A DNA stretch of 64,000 nt from Rotaria macrura (lineage: Eukaryota > Rotifera > Eurotatoria > Philodinida > Philodinidae), in the NCBI GenBank assembly GCA_900239685.1, contig OENT01000109.1:62001-126000 (forward strand). The letters run 5' to 3'. The notes beneath the pieces are model-generated. The model was not told the origin of the DNA. It made no database searches and worked only from the letters and a program-made list of their open reading frames with translations. The position numbers and the translations under genes are program-made. The first letter of the stretch is position 1; the number at the start of each line of letters is the position of its first letter. This document shows, piece after piece, positions 53,501 to 64,000 of this stretch.

Positions 53501-56394
53501 TGTAGCAAATCACAAGTCGTTAAATATTGCATTTGTCGACTTATTAAGGTTACGGCCACACTTGAAGAGAAAAACCACAGCATTTCTAATTGGATCTTGG
53601 TCGATGATTAGTTACGTTAACCTTTCTACTGATGTGCCTCATTTGTTATTTAATATTTTGTGGACACATGTTCGATTTCTGAGTGTATGTTTAACATCAA
53701 TGTTTGTCTTCACTTACTTTCTATCATTTGCATGTACATTCATGACACCAATTTTTTCCCATTTTGATACTGTCAGATCAAAATGTTGTGCTGCATCATT
53801 AGCAAAATCTAAATCACGTACTTCATCTGGCGAAACGTGTACTATTTGAAATGCTTCTCGATCTTCTTTTGTTAATGCACAACCGATTTTAAATCGTACA
53901 TTATCATCATCAGGATCTAGTTTAATATTCGTTGAATGTACCCATGTGTTTGTACATATGTGTTGTAAACGTACATATGAACCCCATGGTACAGCTTCTT
54001 CATTACGTGTAATTGTTGTTGGATCGAGTTCAAATATTGACGATATATCATAACCATGTGGAATCGGTACAAGTGCAAAAACTGGTGTACCAGGTGGTCC
54101 GCGTAATTTTTGTCTTCCTGCATCAAACGTTTGATCATTATCAACTTCAGCCGCAAGATATTGTCCCGTAGCTAAGTGTTTAAAACGAAATAATGAACTC
54201 CATTGACCGATACCACCACGGCATGGATCTTGTTGAACAACTTCAATTTCCCATAATGCATTCGATGATGTTGCTGATGTTGCTGATGCACGTCCAGTGG
54301 CACGTAAAAAGACCACACTCTTCTTTCGATAATTATCACATGTTAAGAATTTTTCTTGTTCAGCATGAAATAAACGAACGATGTCACCCTTGATAAAAAG
54401 AAGATAGAATATTTTATAGACAAAATCATTCTTTTATAATATGTTTTCGAAAAATGAGATCAAATGATATGTCGACGAGCACGAGAAAAAAAACGCTTTT
54501 AAAAGCCAATGAAAAGTTCAAAGGTAGAATGAATCATAAGAGTTTCGTGTTCAAAATCTTTAGACATTAGTGTTTTAATACAAAATCACTATCCTAAGAA
54601 ACGACACGGAACTTACACTTTTAAGTACTTCATTTGTTGCTTCATGACATGACATAAATAGAACAATTTTCCAACTTGTTTGAAGATGAGAATTGACCTA
54701 TTCAGAAAAAAATAACTCCGATGAATATGAATCAATTCTATTTAAAATAAACATGTGATTGAACTGTAACACATAGTCATTTAGAAGCGGCGCAATATTG
54801 CGGTGCATGCGGAATCATTAATATACAAAATAAAAACTATCCATATTTTCTATTTTTAATTCGACAATCTATTGTTGGATTTTAAAAGTAGATCTTCATG
54901 AAAGTACAAAACGTTCATTATGTTTGATAAATTTGTAATGAAAACAATAATCATCCTATATATTAGTCACATAAAGCATATCCCAATATTAATATTACTA
55001 TCAATAATTGATTCATTCCACCGTTAGTACTTCACATGCCGAATAACTAAAAAACATTGCTCAAAAATTACTACTCCCTAAAATTTTAATGAAGATCTAC
55101 TTCTAATGATAGATTATTGAAAATAATAGAAGCAACTTTGTATTGAAAGAGAGACATGATAAAACAAAAAAGAATATCTCAAGTCAATATGATATGCGTG
55201 TCTACAAATACACATCAAACATACGGAAGTATACGCATGACAATTGATCTAAATAATAGAGAAAAAAAAAACAATCACATATCACATGCAAAAATAAAAA
55301 ATAGTGATTTCACAGCAATTCAAAATGCACAAGTGAATCTTCTTTTCTTTTCTTTTCTTTTCCTTTCCGAGTACCGTATGAAGATTAATCACGCTGCAGC
55401 ACTAGAAGAAAACGATTTCTTATGTTTTTTTTAATAATTTTTGCCATTTCAATTATCTGTCTTGTTTTGAAATTTGATTATAAAAACAAACATCGATTCA
55501 TTCATACGTGATGTAAAAGCAAATATGTTTTCTTTTCTCGCGTGTCATTACATACTTCTTTGGAACCAGGATGGTCTGGCAATTCTAATTCACTAACATG
55601 TAATGGCTGTCCACCGCTATATGGCATAAGAACAACTTTATCGCCAACTACAACCTATAAATCATAATTGTTTGTCGACAATAGATATTTATCATTCCAG
55701 AAAATAAACAAAATAAATAAACATACACGTTCGCCTTTTGCTCGCAATTTATAATACGGTTCGATTTGAAACCATGAGCCTTCAGTACCACTATTATCGA
55801 GCGAAACTCGCATGGCATTTTTTTCCAAAAATGCTGGTAAACGTTTATTCACTGTTAAGTATTTATTACTTTTAATATGCAACAATTGTGCAACAGTATC
55901 GCCATATTTTATAATGGTACCAGTTTGTTTCCGACTTTCTTCTTCATTTTGACGTTTCTCAGTATCAGCAGCAAGTTGTAATTTTTTTAGATCGCGTGCA
56001 CTACTCGGACTTTTAAGCGCATTCCAATATTGTGTCTGAGCACTATATCGATGACTTGGACAGATACGAAAAAGACAGTCTATGTAAAACAAAACAAAGA
56101 AACGAGATACATTTAAATAAACAAACATCAACAAGAAAAGAAAAAGAGAGAAACTTTGTTCTTTTTGTTCACCTCGAAATTTCTTTGGCGGTTTTTGTAA
56201 ATCACCGGAATCGGGTTGTACAACACATCGATCATCAACAAGACTATTAATTTTACATTATAACATTATAAAGAATTACAGAACAATAATTTATCATACC
56301 CAAGAGTACTTATAAATCCACAAACACTCCCCTCGGCAAATAATGCTACAGTATCACCAATCTTTAGGAAACTTGACGTCAAATTTGACTCCAT
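32595..56394 (-). CDS. ITPR: Inositol 1,4,5-trisphosphate receptor, complete
   Basis: Tetrameric ER Ca2+-release channel opened by IP3. Exons, 5' to 3' (minus): 56300-56394, 56173-56243, 55727-56079, 55556-55654, 54617-54697, 53718-54388, 52447-52588, 52107-52373, 51869-52041, 51667-51783, 51392-51598, 50342-50437, 50122-50277, 49906-50065, 49708-49849, 49405-49638, 48505-48944, 47794-47892, 47532-47555, 46964-47104, 46773-46904, 46495-46695, 46189-46434, 46004-46132, 44137-44253, 43415-43535, 43143-43336, 42932-43080, (42649-42784 or 42343-42454), 42169-42253, 41929-42095, 41559-41865, 41350-41482, 39386-39488, 39000-39314, 38818-38916, 38583-38750, 38121-38250, 37769-38053, 37511-37683, 37285-37449, (36111-36324 or 35727-35970), 35326-35567, 33210-33375, 32988-33148, 32749-32913, 32595-32672. 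Phases agree throughout; about 2,790 aa, close to vertebrate receptors. An in-frame TAG precedes the ATG. Suppressor domain ([17 protein letters not shown]), MIR/IP3 core, RIH solenoid, channel and tail are all present. Confidence 0.95.
34345..34375. repeat. (AATT)n tract in an IP3 receptor intron
   Basis: Repeated aatt units of about 30 bases inside the intron between the pore exon and the S6 exon. Confidence 0.8.
35727..35970 (-). CDS. ITPR: IP3 receptor alternative exon 42b (S4-S5 linker and S5)
   Basis: 244 nt, phase 0 in and phase 1 out, the same as 42a. Encodes [20 protein letters not shown], then [20 protein letters not shown] and [12 protein letters not shown], plus a longer His/Arg-rich luminal piece ([14 protein letters not shown]). 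Its S5 helix is the closer match to mammalian receptors. Donor GTATGT, acceptor tttccag. Confidence 0.85.
36111..36324 (-). CDS. ITPR: IP3 receptor alternative exon 42a (S4-S5 linker and S5)
   Basis: 214 nt, phase 0 in and phase 1 out. Encodes [20 protein letters not shown], then [20 protein letters not shown] and [12 protein letters not shown], plus a short luminal piece ending NNTGT (an N-glycosylation sequon). It is 27/52 identical by hand count to 42b over the linker and S5 helix. Confidence 0.85.
37285..38053 (-). CDS. ITPR: IP3 receptor membrane segments S1-S4 (exons 39-41)
   Basis: Exons 37769-38053, 37511-37683 and 37285-37449. They begin at [12 protein letters not shown], pass through [20 protein letters not shown] and [13 protein letters not shown], and then the hydrophobic helices: [50 protein letters not shown], and [20 protein letters not shown]. 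These follow the mammalian order and spacing. Confidence 0.92.
38390..38411. repeat. (CA)n-(TA)n microsatellite in an IP3 receptor intron
   Basis: acacacaca followed by tatatatata, within the intron between exons 37 and 38. Confidence 0.8.
41101..41121. repeat. Perfect 10-bp inverted repeat in an IP3 receptor intron
   Basis: TTTCTGTGTC, one base, then GACACAGAAA, inside the 1,861-nt intron between exons 33 and 34. Confidence 0.9.
41520..41548. repeat. (TA)n microsatellite just after exon 32 donor
   Basis: Alternating ta/at run within 15 nt of the GTCAGT donor of exon 32. Confidence 0.75.
42343..42454 (-). CDS. ITPR: IP3 receptor alternative exon 29b (solenoid)
   Basis: 112 nt, enters in phase 2 and leaves in phase 0, exactly like 29a. 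It reads [20 protein letters not shown] then [18 protein letters not shown]. Of the two it is closer to the mammalian receptor. Joining 29a directly to 29b would break the frame, so only one can be used per transcript. Acceptor atttag, donor GTATAA. Confidence 0.8.
42649..42784 (-). CDS. ITPR: IP3 receptor alternative exon 29a (solenoid)
   Basis: 136 nt, enters in phase 2 and leaves in phase 0. After the shared upstream AA it reads [20 protein letters not shown], then [20 protein letters not shown]. It is homologous to the mammalian segment KLIKHTKQLLEENEEKLC and to the neighbouring exon 29b, with the same phases. Acceptor ctttag, donor GTAGAA. Confidence 0.8.
42828..42861. repeat. (CA)n-(TA)n microsatellite upstream of exon 29a
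   Basis: cacacatatatatatatg with further tatata units, in the intron immediately upstream (minus strand) of alternative exon 29a. Confidence 0.75.
43783..43806 (-). other. Possible 24-nt cassette microexon in the IP3 receptor
   Basis: LIDKGELK, flanked by a strong ttcttgcag acceptor and GTAAGA donor, phase 0 on both sides, in the 601-nt intron between exons 25 and 26. Exons 25 and 26 also join without gap against mammalian receptors, so if real it is an optional insertion. Confidence 0.4.
47532..47555 (-). CDS. ITPR: 24-nt microexon of the IP3 receptor (exon 19)
   Basis: GIHKFIDT, flanked by cgtag and gtaatt, phase 0 on both sides. It restores continuity between [10 protein letters not shown] and ILRRMMKLC. 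Whether it is always included cannot be told from sequence. Confidence 0.65.
47569..47588. repeat. (GATA)n microsatellite in an IP3 receptor intron
   Basis: About five tandem gata units upstream (minus strand) of the 24-nt exon 19. Confidence 0.85.
48505..48944 (-). CDS. ITPR: IP3 receptor solenoid exon with the LLFRHFxQR block (exon 17)
   Basis: Encodes [34 protein letters not shown] and [13 protein letters not shown], then a Gly-rich acidic loop ([20 protein letters not shown]). These match the conserved RIH-domain segment of vertebrate receptors, immediately before the region of mammalian splice inserts. Confidence 0.9.
49328..49346. repeat. (AT)n microsatellite in an IP3 receptor intron
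   Basis: Pure alternating AT run in the intron between exons 16 and 17. Confidence 0.8.
51869..54388 (-). CDS. ITPR: IP3-binding core of the receptor (exons 6-9)
   Basis: Exons 53718-54388, 52447-52588, 52107-52373 and 51869-52041, about residues 234-651. The beta-trefoil half has [16 protein letters not shown] and DPCRGG, then [16 protein letters not shown]. The helical half keeps [16 protein letters not shown] and EYRKNQ. In mammals the IP3 phosphate contacts are Arg265, Thr266, Thr267, Gly268 and Arg269 (beta half) and Arg504, Lys508, Arg511, Tyr567, Arg568 and Lys569 (alpha half). All except Thr266, which is Ala here, can be seen conserved. Exon 8 carries a Ser/Thr/Gln-rich insertion (about 40 residues around [13 protein letters not shown]) before [12 protein letters not shown]. 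Confidence 0.9.
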
Positions 56395-56597
56395 AGTATC
56401 ATCAAGTGACGTCTAGTTGCTTACCTACAATATATTAATACAATGGAAGAAAAGAAAAATAAATGATTTTTTTTATTCTTAATAGATGATAGACCCTGAT
56501 GAATAACGGCGTATGCTGTGTGCATGTAACAATTATTAGAGAACAAAAGGAAAAAAAGAAAGCATCGATCTTTTTCCTTTTTTTCCTAGACCGTTTT

Positions 56598-56632
56598 CCT
56601 CTCTCTCTCTCTCCTCTTCTCCTCCTCATTCT
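56598..56632. repeat. CT/GA-rich tract about 200 bp upstream of the IP3 receptor start
   Basis: ctctctctctctc followed by cttctcctcctc. GA-rich tracts are common promoter elements in animals; a regulatory role here is only a guess. Confidence 0.6.
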
Positions 56633-58016
56633 TTCGTCTTCTTGATGATTGATAAGAGATTGATAGAACGCAAGGTATTCGTTTTCTCCCATCACATGAC
56701 TATCGAAAAACGACCAAAAGAGAAGGGGAATTGGTATGTCTTTATTTACTAAAACGTTCTTATGAAAAATATTTGCATTACAATCGACTCTATAGTACGA
56801 TAAAAATCCAACTCATATTCAATTCAGACGATTCAGTACATTAGAAACTACTAAAAATCGTCTTAATCGATTATGATTTGAATATCATTGCACAAAAAGA
56901 CAATTGCCATCGGAGTACAACCATGAGGTACCTGTATTATTATAAATCATAATGAAACTTACGTGGGCAACAAAAAAAAATAGAAAGCTATCTAATTTTG
57001 CGAGATGTGTCCTCGTATTTTCATCACTTTATCTACAATAAATAACAGCAATAATAATAATAATAATGGCAATGAGAATAAGCCTTCGAGTTTCTTACGA
57101 CTCTTACCATATGAAACAAAAATGAATTGGTAATATGCTCTCGATTAGCCCTCATCACATACGTAAAGTGGTTGATAGATCTACACATAATATATATTCT
57201 TCGTAGGAGAGAAAGAAAACGTGTAATAGTTATGTTTTCTTCCTTTTTTTTTTATTACAATAGTAATGTTGACTATTGCTGGTATTTGGTATTTTTCTTT
57301 TTATCGCACGAGAGAAAAGAAGAATATAATGAAGAAAAAAAACTTACGATGTTCTAAACAAAATATAGAAGAAGCAAAAATGATACATGGGTAGCGTTCT
57401 CACGTTTATTGTGAGAAACAACAATGTATATCATCTATCTTCAGCTAAGACTGGTTTAAGACATGTTCTATCGTCTAGCCGCCGATGTATATGCAATTAT
57501 CGTCTCTAGAATGTGCCGATGGTGATACTGGAAAAACACAGTAACAGACATTTGTGCATCCTCTTTGCTCTAAATTACGAGAAGAAGTAGGAGAAAGAAA
57601 AGGAAAAACATAAGTTGATCTTAGAGTAACGAAGAAGAAAAAACAGAAAGAACAAGAAAGGACGGGAAACATACAACATTATTTTTTCGCATCTATTGAA
57701 CAAAGTCAGGAGTCCATTATAGCAGTTAATCTATGTCGATCTCTCTTTCTTCTCTGTCTATCATGCAAACGGATGTGGTCTATCGTAATTATTGTGATTG
57801 TGAATCAAGGAAAAATCCGTTTTGTTCACTTGCCTGCTCTCGTCAACAAGAAATGACATTTCATAATAAGAAAAATTCATTGTAATGCTATCAGACGCAC
57901 GATTATAATCAATTAACAATCGAGGAAACAATACTTGGAGAGCACATTATACGCAATGAATATACTCACACGTGCTTTGATATTATCAACCGATGAGAAA
58001 CGAAGTGTAGAGTACA

Positions 58017-58040
58017 TATATATATATATATATATATATA
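58017..58040. repeat. (TA)n microsatellite
   Basis: Alternating ta run of about 24 bases. Confidence 0.85.
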
Positions 58041-58438
58041 CATACGTATATAGATACTGTTTTCTTTTTGATCTCTAATGGCATATGCTGTTATATTCTT
58101 AAATATTCTCAGCGATTGACTATGCTTCAGATTTTTTTTTCATCGAAAACAGTTAATATTTTTAATAAATAGTGATAACCAATAGAGAACTGATGACGAG
58201 AAATACCTTTATTATAACTTTTGTTGCGACGAGGAAGGAAGATGGGAAAAGAACCTTCTTGTTCTGTTTTCTTTTCTTTTCGACTATCCTGATTGTAGTC
58301 GTAACCACAATGTTGTTTTTATTAGTGAAACTCAACAAGGTCAATCAAACGATAAATGTACAAGATGAAGTACAAGAACATATCGACAATTTTTTTTCTC
58401 CATTTATGACTAATATCAAGATAGAAATGTATTCGCAC

Positions 58439-58461
58439 ATAATAATAATAATAATAATAAT
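58439..58461. repeat. (AAT)n microsatellite
   Basis: About seven tandem aat/ata units. Confidence 0.85.
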
Positions 58462-60720
58462 GAATAAATTACCTGATTATAGCATCTGAGAAATACAATA
58501 ATAATCGTATACTGTATATCAAACAGAAAAAAACAAATAGTTCTTCAGGCTATACTATAACTAAACAAGTTATTATGACAGCTGAAATATTTCTGTTACG
58601 CCAAAGAGCAACAGGAGAATTAGTCACCTGACGTCTGTCTGAAACCAACGTTATCATTTTTTTTTCTTCGTTTCTACGACTTATTACTTTATTAGATATA
58701 CTTTGTTCTTGCCATTTTTTCTCATTCGTTCTGTTTCATTTATTCGCCTCAAGGAATCAAATACCATAATACTTCATATTTCTTCTTCTGAAGCGTGAAT
58801 CAACTTATTTTTTATGATGCTTATTATGTTTAACCATGCGTGAATGATGATGTGTTTTGTTCTCTTCTTTTTCTAGTGATCATGTGTACCCTTCGGTTTC
58901 GTAATCGAATGATTGTTTATTTATTTTTTGTACTCTTTCATATGTTCTCATTTAAACTATTCAAGAGAAAGAAATTTTTTTCTTTAGATTTATAAATGTA
59001 CACATATAGTTATATGAAACTTGGTGACATTCTTATTCATGAAATGTCAATGTCATTATATAAATTACCGCTGCTCATCTTCCAAGTGTATCGATAGATA
59101 AATAAAATAAAATGCCATCAACAGGTGGTAAAGAGAGTTATTAGAGTAAATATGTCTCGTTTCATGTACTGAATATGCGATTAGGAATTAGTAAGATTTC
59201 GTTGTGTTTTATTTCACTTAATGAATAATTTCGAAATCAATATGTTCTATAGTAATCGGAAAAAAAATACATCTTTATATATATATATATGTATATTAAT
59301 CATAAACTGTGGAAAGTTTCGTTAATGATCTGATTACATAAAGGCAAATCTATGATGAACTTGGTTAATTCTGACAGATAACTGAGATATAGACATATAA
59401 GTTGATTATGGGACATGATAGATGATACGTTGAAAATAATTTCGATTGTATTGATTGAAATTACACGAAAATATATAATAGTTATGAGATTCAAGGAATA
59501 AAATGCCTTATCTATTGGTCTAAAAATAAAAATACGTCACTCTGAATAGTGAATATATATATATAATATTTTTAAAAGGTTGATTAAATATTAATATTTT
59601 GACAGTTTCAAGTATGACATAACATTGGAATCAAAGCATGGAGGAATGTAATACTGACGGGAAAGTAACTTAGAAAGTACACGTCAATAAGTTTCCCTTT
59701 TTTTCCAGAAAAAGTATAAAGAGACATAAAACAAATCTATCGACTTTAAAGGAAAGAATAGCGGAGTTAACTCTTGATTATCTATGTAATCAATTTAAAT
59801 TAATACACACTACAATGTTCTAACGTAGCATACAATAATTAGACAATAATGATATACATTGTTATGCAACGTAACCAACTATGCCGACTTTGTACACAAA
59901 TAATTTCGAAGTAGTAGAAAAAAAAATGTTATCGCAAAATACCATCACTAATTGATCCATAATGGAACACTTTCTTCTAGATAGATTGTTCGGAAATTTC
60001 CCATGCTAATACCAGAGTGGCTACATGATAACACGTTATTCAAATTTATTTGCAATCATTTAAGTTCGATAGACAAATATAAGCATTTATTAACAAAAAA
60101 AAGAGAGAAAATAATTCTTTTGAGTATAAAATGAATAATTATATACTCGTATACGATATTATATTTTAAAGCATCGATCTTGGAAATCTCATCCGTAATC
60201 TCATAAATGTAGTAAACAGCTTTTCTGATATTCAAAAGATACGAATGATATATCTTATTCACAGTAGGCATTCGTTAACTAATAAGTATTCTCAGTCGAT
60301 ACTCTACACAAATCATGCAAGCTTAATTTACTGGATAAAAAAATATTTACGCAACTATATAAACACATCGTTTAACTTGAATAATATCTTCTGATAGTTC
60401 TCTTAGCAAATATGTACGCACAGCTTGTATTGATCTAAGTTTGGCTTCATGATTTATATAAATTTGTTACACGATAAAGTATCAAGTTTACGTATGATGT
60501 TTGCTCTCATTTATAACACAGCACTGTACTTGCTACGATATTAAATTTGATTCCGAATCTATTTCTATTCTGTACAAAAAACAAAATCATCCTATGAAAA
60601 TAAATTATTAGTCAGATTCTATTTTAGAAGTCTCAATGGAAGAAAAAGAAATTAATGAAATCAACTATTGAAGAAAAAGAAAAATCATGAATTGAATAAT
60701 GCATTAAACTAATACTGTAT

Positions 60721-63700
60721 CTATTAGATTTCGTGCTTTCGACGTGATAAAAATTCGATGCACAGCATTCGATGCTGGTTCAGCTTTGAGCTGTTCAATT
60801 ATGTCATTTTTTGAACGTATGATTCACTCGACCTGTTTTCCAATTGTACCAATCAGATGCTTGATAAAGTATTCTATTGACTAGAAGTAATCAAAAAAAA
60901 TAAGATTCAGGTGACAACGAAATTAAGTCTACTTTAGTGAGTACTAATTTATTGTGATGATAAATCAAGAAAATTTCATTTTATAATAATGAGATTGATG
61001 GCCTGAAATTTGCATAGAATAAACCTATTTTTGTTGCTGTTGTTAATTCATTGCGAACTCATTCAATTGAATATGAACTTGCAGCTTACAAGTGAATCTT
61101 ATTTATAATGAAGACGAACAAAGCGTCTGGCACTAAGAGCTCTGCTAACAAGATTTCTTGGTTGAAGTAGGACATGCTGGCGATTACTAATTAAATTGCA
61201 ATACCCATCTACAATAGTAGACATGACATAGTTTAACTCCTAAAGTCATATGCGAAATGGCTTTTAAGATCAGAAAAGAAATAGTGCAATTATCTATCTT
61301 CACTTTACAGAAACAAAATTGAATCTAGTACTTTACTGTCATTCATTTCTTACTTAACTTTTCATGTTATTTGCTTCATTATTTTCTTCACTAATAGCTC
61401 TTAAAAATAAATATTAGATTTTTATTTCTTCGGAAATAATCATTGAAATAAATTGATCTATAATATTAGCGAGCGAGGAAATCTCATGTATCCTTACAAC
61501 TCAATCTAATAAAAATGAAAGACTGCGACATACATACTCCTCATGACCTACATATCGAAAACTAATACTAACAGAAGCACTTACCAATTCTGTTAAGCGT
61601 TATGAATGAGTCCGATTCAGCAACAAGAATTTATTATGATTAAACCCAATGAAAAGATTTTCTATAAAATCCAATACATTAAAGTAGAAAAAATATTACA
61701 CACACATACAAGTCTAAGGTTCTCATGAACGTCAAATCTAAAGACCAGACATTGTGAAGCCTAATATTTGTACATTAGTATCAGCGAACAAGAAATATGT
61801 CAAATGCACGAACTCTAACTTTGAGAAGACATGAAGCTTCTTGACATGTTACATTCAACGGTATGATTGGTGGTAGTTTTTCTTTGGTTCTTTGTTTTTA
61901 TTACAGCAAGAAGATGTTGCCAACTTTAATTATTCTCGAATTTTTTCAGATTAGGTTTTATTCAGCTATGTGTGATAGTTACATTTCAGAAGCAATCGTT
62001 TCTTTTCAATGAAACTTTTACAATCCTATTACAAAGCCAATTATTACAATAAAGTACGTGCTTAAAACGATAGGGAAAATAAATCATTGTAAATATGTTA
62101 CAGCAAACTCGATAGCCGACTGTCTGTTACTTTTTCAAAAGAGTTCTATTTTTAATCGATGAAACCATATGTTTTGTCAAGTACAATACATCTATTGTGT
62201 ACTGAAAGTCTTCTTTCCCTAATCGATCGCTGTTGCAGCTGACTACCAATAAGTTAAACAAAACGTAATCAGTCATAGAGTAAAAATTTGGCGACACTTC
62301 TGTTACAAGCATATACGAGTTATAGAAACTGAAAACGACCAATTTTCTTTGTTAACTTATTTTAAAATGATAACCCACATCCAAGTTGAATAGTTATCTT
62401 TGATTCTTTCAAATTTACAATTGCTAGTACTAAGAAGAACGAAGATGTTAATGGCACGGTCATGAAACATGTTTTTCATTCATCATTACTGATTTCTGTG
62501 GCAACAAGACCTTGAAGAAACCAAAAACATTGCTGCTGTTGCAGCTGAATCAGACATGCCATACTGGGGAATGTAGAGAGAAAATGTTTCTTTTTCTGTA
62601 CACCGATGTATCATTTGGAGAAAAACCAGAAGCACAACATACTTCTATATTATTTTTCTAACGTACATTGGTTTTCTTATCGAATTAGTACCATTGAAAG
62701 ACGATTTTTTAAAGATTTTCTCATATATTTATATATATACATAGTTACTTTGCTGACAGATATCACTTTGCACTCTAGGGTGACGACAAAAAAATCTAGG
62801 AAATTTTCGAAGCCAACATATATCATGAGCAGATTATATGAAATCTTACTTGATGTATTGCACATTTGCTATTCGATGTAAACATTATTAGTGGCTTGAT
62901 AAAGCCTTCATCAGTATCAATACTAAATTCATTTATATTCATGTTCTTTTCCATGTAGAACTTGACTAGCATGAAAACCTTCGAATGGAGGATTTTCTCT
63001 TGCAGTTGATTTTTATATTAAATTTATTAATGTCAACAGTTACTACTAAAAAATCAACTAAAGCATTAAAACGACGAAGATTCCTATTTTAAGCTATTGT
63101 CATGACAAGTTCGTATGCTCTAGAGAATGCAAGTGTTTGAGTGTTTACAAAATTACTAACTTTGATGAAAATACGATTATTAGATGAAATTATCTGACCT
63201 TTTCCATGTATTTTAACCATTCGATCGACCAAGATATCGACCATAAACAAGAACAATACTAACTGTCGTATATAATTTATCAATCTTGATATAAATTGAA
63301 TTCTATGAGGAATAAATATGTTCTTGAAAATATTTTCTAGGAATTTCATCATGTTCAACTGTAGCTTGCACTTGTTCTGAGCTTAGTGTATTGCTAAATG
63401 TTGATATAGTTTGAATACCTTCATTTACGACTTGTTGAGCAGTATCGGGTTATGTCTTCATAGTTGCTTTTTATACTACTAATTATCAGTAAGACCTATT
63501 GATAAAGAAATCGAATAAAGTGTTTTCTGATGATTTATTATCCAAAGATATTTACCAGTTTATGTATACAGCGTTCATATTTTTTTCTGCTTCCCTGTCT
63601 AATTCATGCATTGCATATATGCAACATCGCTTGTAGATAGTGCATTTATGCGTGTGGTTCAAAGTTATTGATTCTTCTTCATTGGTGATTAGAAACTAAA

Positions 63701-64000
63701 GCATGTTTTTTTCTTCATATGAATTAGTATCAATGATTCGATTATGTTTTGTCTAATGATCAGTTGTTAAAAGTTCTGTTTGATATTGATGAACTATACG
63801 TATCTCATTTGCATCAAAATAAGTCGATGTTCGATACTCAATACTTTATTCCACTTTCACGTTTTAATGCTGTAAGATATTGAGTCATACATTTATTAAG
63901 ATGAAATACTGACGGTTATATCATCTATATGTAAACTTGGATTAGATGTAATTCCCATTTCGATCGAACAATGAATCTAAAAATTTTATAACACATGCAT
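60721..64000 (-). pseudogene. Scattered minus-strand coding-like fragments, possibly a decayed gene
   Basis: Several protein-like stretches lie on the minus strand without an intact chain: about 63567-63695 (FLITNEEESITLNHTHKCTI, opened by a gctttag acceptor and closed by TGG-GTAAAT), about 63327-63448 (PDTAQQVVNEGIQTISTFSN, stop at its end), 63089-63250 (MVDILVDRMVKIHGKGQIIS ... YELVMTIA-stop) and about 60730-60820 (NDIIEQLKAEPASNAVHRIF). Adjacent blocks are in different frames or separated by stops. This suggests a decayed or partly duplicated gene, or exons of a gene running beyond the window. No family recognised. Confidence 0.25.

Larger units (their letters stand above)
56395..60720. 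other. 5' flank of the IP3 receptor gene, no coding sequence recognised
   Basis: Presumed promoter and 5' untranslated region of the receptor gene (transcribed leftward). It holds simple repeats: a CT tract at about 56598-56632, (AAT)n at about 57046-57066, (TA)n at about 58017-58040 and (AAT)n at about 58439-58461. No exon chain seen. Confidence 0.4.

Noticed and set aside
53562..54393. Plus-strand and out-of-frame ORFs over the IP3-binding exon
   Set aside because: Overlap the clearly conserved MIR-domain coding sequence in other frames.
1..64000. CRISPR arrays, prophage, operons or bacterial insertion sequences
   Set aside because: No direct-repeat/spacer array, no Shine-Dalgarno-led gene strings and no prokaryotic genes; the window is eukaryotic.

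Overview
The window is eukaryotic and AT-rich. Its genes are split by many short GT-AG introns, mostly about 50-80 nt, with a few introns of 1-2 kb. The content (a full-length IP3 receptor, a ciliary outer-dynein-arm docking protein, an amidated neuropeptide precursor) points to a ciliated metazoan. The intron style and base composition suggest a rotifer, probably bdelloid; this is inference, not proof. No bacterial features, CRISPR arrays, rRNA or convincing tRNA genes were seen.

Layout. 1-1.9 kb: no gene seen. 1.9-3.0 kb (-): a TMEM64-like VTT/DedA membrane protein, three exons. 5.2-8.0 kb (+): an unrecognised 650-aa protein, eleven exons, coiled-coil N-terminus and very basic C-terminus. 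8.2-12.0 kb (+): an ODAD1/CCDC63-family coiled-coil protein. 15.2-15.5 kb (+): ribosomal protein eL37. 17.2-17.7 kb (-) and 22.1-22.6 kb (+): short chains of splice-compatible exons, not recognised. 24.4-24.8 kb (+): a secreted neuropeptide precursor ending in TRF-Gly, so a predicted RFamide. 26.8-28.5 kb: a probable non-autonomous DNA transposon with degenerate, repeat-rich inverted ends and a strong internal hairpin. 29.3-30.0 kb (-): an orphan 167-aa three-exon gene. 32.6-56.4 kb (-): a complete inositol 1,4,5-trisphosphate receptor gene. 56.4-64.0 kb: simple repeats and, in the last 3 kb, scattered decayed-looking coding fragments on the minus strand.

The IP3 receptor is the centrepiece. 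I reconstructed 47 exon positions whose phases agree throughout and give about 2,790 residues. They cover the suppressor domain, MIR/IP3-binding core, RIH/regulatory solenoid, six membrane segments, a GGGIGD selectivity filter, a C-terminal zinc finger and a coiled-coil tail. At two positions the gene carries two adjacent, homologous, phase-identical exons that look mutually exclusive. One pair lies in the modulatory solenoid. The other encodes the S4-S5 linker plus the pore-lining S5 helix, so one locus could make channels with different gating machinery. This is the most interesting signal in the window.

All gene models come from reading splice sites and phases by eye. No alignment, RNA or database evidence was available.
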